This document shows, piece by piece, positions 62,931-64,000 of a DNA stretch of 64,000 nt (position 1 is the first letter of the stretch; each line of letters opens with the position of its first letter). The translations under genes and the position numbers were made by a program. The notes below the pieces were generated by a model that was not told the origin of the DNA, did not search any database, and was given only the letters and a program-made list of their open reading frames with translations. This DNA is from Xenorhabdus griffiniae. Its GTDB lineage: Bacteria; Pseudomonadota; Gammaproteobacteria; Enterobacterales; Enterobacteriaceae. The DNA is taken from the NCBI RefSeq assembly GCF_015163655.1, contig NZ_JADEUF010000004.1, positions 20,322 through 84,321 on the forward strand, written 5' to 3'.

Positions 62931-63653
62931 ATGGTAATTAAGGCTCAAAGTCCTGCGAGTTTCGCGGAAGAGTATATCATTGAAAGTATTTGGAATAATC
63001 GTTTTCCACCCGGCTCCATACTGCCAGCAGAACGTGAATTATCTGAATTGATCGGTGTCACCCGCACGACCTTGCGTGAAGTGTTGCAGCGCCTGGCCCG
63101 TGATGGTTGGTTGACTATTCAGCATGGCAAACCAACCAAGGTTAATAATTTTTGGGAAACATCCGGCCTTAATATTCTGGAAACTTTGGCGCGTCTTGAT
63201 CATGATCGTGTTCCCCAGTTGATTGATAACTTATTGGCAGTGCGAACCAATATCGCTGCCATCTTTATCCGCACTGCATTTAGGAACAATCCTGAAAAAT
63301 CATTGGAAATTTTGGCAGAAAAAGAAAACGTGGAAGATACCGCTGAAGCTTTCAGCTCTGTGGACTATGATATTTTCCGTGGTCTGGCTTTTGCGTCAGG
63401 AAACCCAATTTATGGTTTGATTATTAATGGGCTGAAAGGGTTGTATACCCGTGTTGGTCGTTATTATTTCTCCAGTCCTGAAGCACGTAATTTAGCGTTG
63501 AATTTCTACCAGCAGTTAAGCTCATTATGTCGGGAAAAAGCCTATGATAAGATTATGGGCTGTGTGCGTAATTATGGTAAAGAGAGTGGCATTATCTGGC
63601 ATAGTATGCAGGGTATTATGATCAATGAATTGACGGAAAGATCAACGCATTAA
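62931..63653 (+). CDS. fadR: Fatty-acid-responsive regulator FadR
   Basis: 240 residues with ATG 62931, matching the 239-residue E. coli FadR that begins MVIKAQSPA; the open frame extends 39 codons further but without family support. N-terminal GntR winged helix ([20 protein letters not shown]) and C-terminal acyl-CoA-binding helical domain. It represses fatty-acid degradation and activates fabA/fabB, with long-chain acyl-CoA releasing it from DNA. The ribosome site is weak (GGAAT). Monocistronic; no clear terminator is seen downstream. Confidence 0.96.
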   Translation: MVIKAQSPASFAEEYIIESIWNNRFPPGSILPAERELSELIGVTRTTLREVLQRLARDGWLTIQHGKPTKVNNFWETSGLNILETLARLDHDRVPQLIDNLLAVRTNIAAIFIRTAFRNNPEKSLEILAEKENVEDTAEAFSSVDYDIFRGLAFASGNPIYGLIINGLKGLYTRVGRYYFSSPEARNLALNFYQQLSSLCREKAYDKIMGCVRNYGKESGIIWHSMQGIMINELTERSTH

Positions 63654-64000
63654 CAGGAACACGTCTTAGTTGGTTAAACTCTTCGTTTTTTGTTTGCCTC
63701 GCTGTTGGTTACATTTATTTACCCCAGTTATGTAGTAATATCATGGTCATATAATATGCAATTATATGATGCGTAATTATCTATACCAATCGCCTTTCAA
63801 AATGCGTCTTATATCTCCCCGCTACGCGGGGAGATATAAAGAATCACATTGATTTGCAAGCTGCAACTTAAAGTTGGATTGGTATATGTTTCTGGGGTAT
63901 CTCTCTAATCATCACTTAACACATGTGTGCCATTTTAAAACACTCCCAACTGTGTAATGCAATTTTTTAAATTATTATTCTACTTAATTAACCGTGATGT
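63654..64000. other. Intergenic region downstream of fadR
   Basis: 347 AT-rich bases up to the window edge. Apart from the 105-bp palindromic element (63782-63886) I see no gene, RNA or clear terminator in it. Confidence 0.6.
63782..63886. repeat. 105-bp palindromic intergenic element, copy 3
   Basis: TATACCAAT...ATTGGTATA ends and a 13-bp central stem (TATATCTCCCCGC, loop TAC). It is close to the reverse complement of the copy at 6382-6486, 57 kb away, and has exactly the same length. Confidence 0.9.

Overview
The window looks like chromosome of an entomopathogenic enterobacterium, most likely Photorhabdus (Xenorhabdus is the main alternative). The reasons are the dsbB-nhaB-fadR backbone typical of Enterobacterales, the mix of NRPS, siderophore and contact-dependent inhibition loci, and short palindromic intergenic elements. 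The genus call is inference; no 16S or other marker gene is present.

Layout. (a) 1-4967, minus strand: 5' part of a large NRPS gene that runs off the left edge (C-A-PCP-E-C...). (b) 4968-6855: about 1 kb of AT-rich intergenic DNA with palindromic repeats, then an SMR efflux gene and a small DUF333-type lipoprotein gene. (c) 6856-36387, minus strand: a complete yersiniabactin-type siderophore operon of nine translationally coupled or closely spaced genes (receptor, MFS exporter, two ABC transporters, HMWP2-like NRPS, HMWP1-like PKS/NRPS, thiazolinyl reductase, type II thioesterase, fused salicylate-AMP ligase/salicylate synthase). A divergent AraC-type regulator (ybtA-like) and a Fur box sit at its head. 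The HMWP1-like protein lacks the C-methyltransferase between AT and KR and has an extra Cy-A-PCP module, so the product should be a relative of yersiniabactin with one more cysteine-derived unit and no gem-dimethyl. I think of piscibactin and the photoxenobactins, from memory only.

(d) 38170-58712: a two-partner secretion/CDI locus. It has a TpsB transporter, a 4685-residue CdiA-like TpsA with an ESPR signal, five 738-bp super-repeats and five 63-bp repeats, a DUF2247-like immunity gene and a SymE gene. Two displaced toxin-tip/immunity cassettes follow; one is fused to a regulator remnant, the other is a frameshifted copy of the cdiA 3' end. Each of the three immunity genes is followed by a near-identical terminator and by symE or a symE remnant, so the locus looks like a stepwise archive of swapped toxin tips. 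(e) 58714-60373: an IS110 transposase remnant between two inverted, identically truncated CRISPR repeats, then a type I-E CRISPR array (19 repeats, 18 spacers of 32 bp, transcribed on the minus strand) with an AT-rich leader and no cas genes in view. (f) 60374-64000: dsbB, nhaB and divergent fadR, ordinary housekeeping genes, with a third copy of a 105-bp palindromic element at the end.

How it works together: under iron starvation Fur would release, and the AraC regulator activate, the siderophore operon. The fused YbtE/YbtS protein makes and activates salicylate, the two megasynthases extend it with cysteines and one malonate unit, the reductase reduces one ring, and receptor plus ABC pair take the iron complex back. 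The CDI locus would deliver a C-terminal toxin to neighbouring cells, with the adjacent small gene protecting kin.
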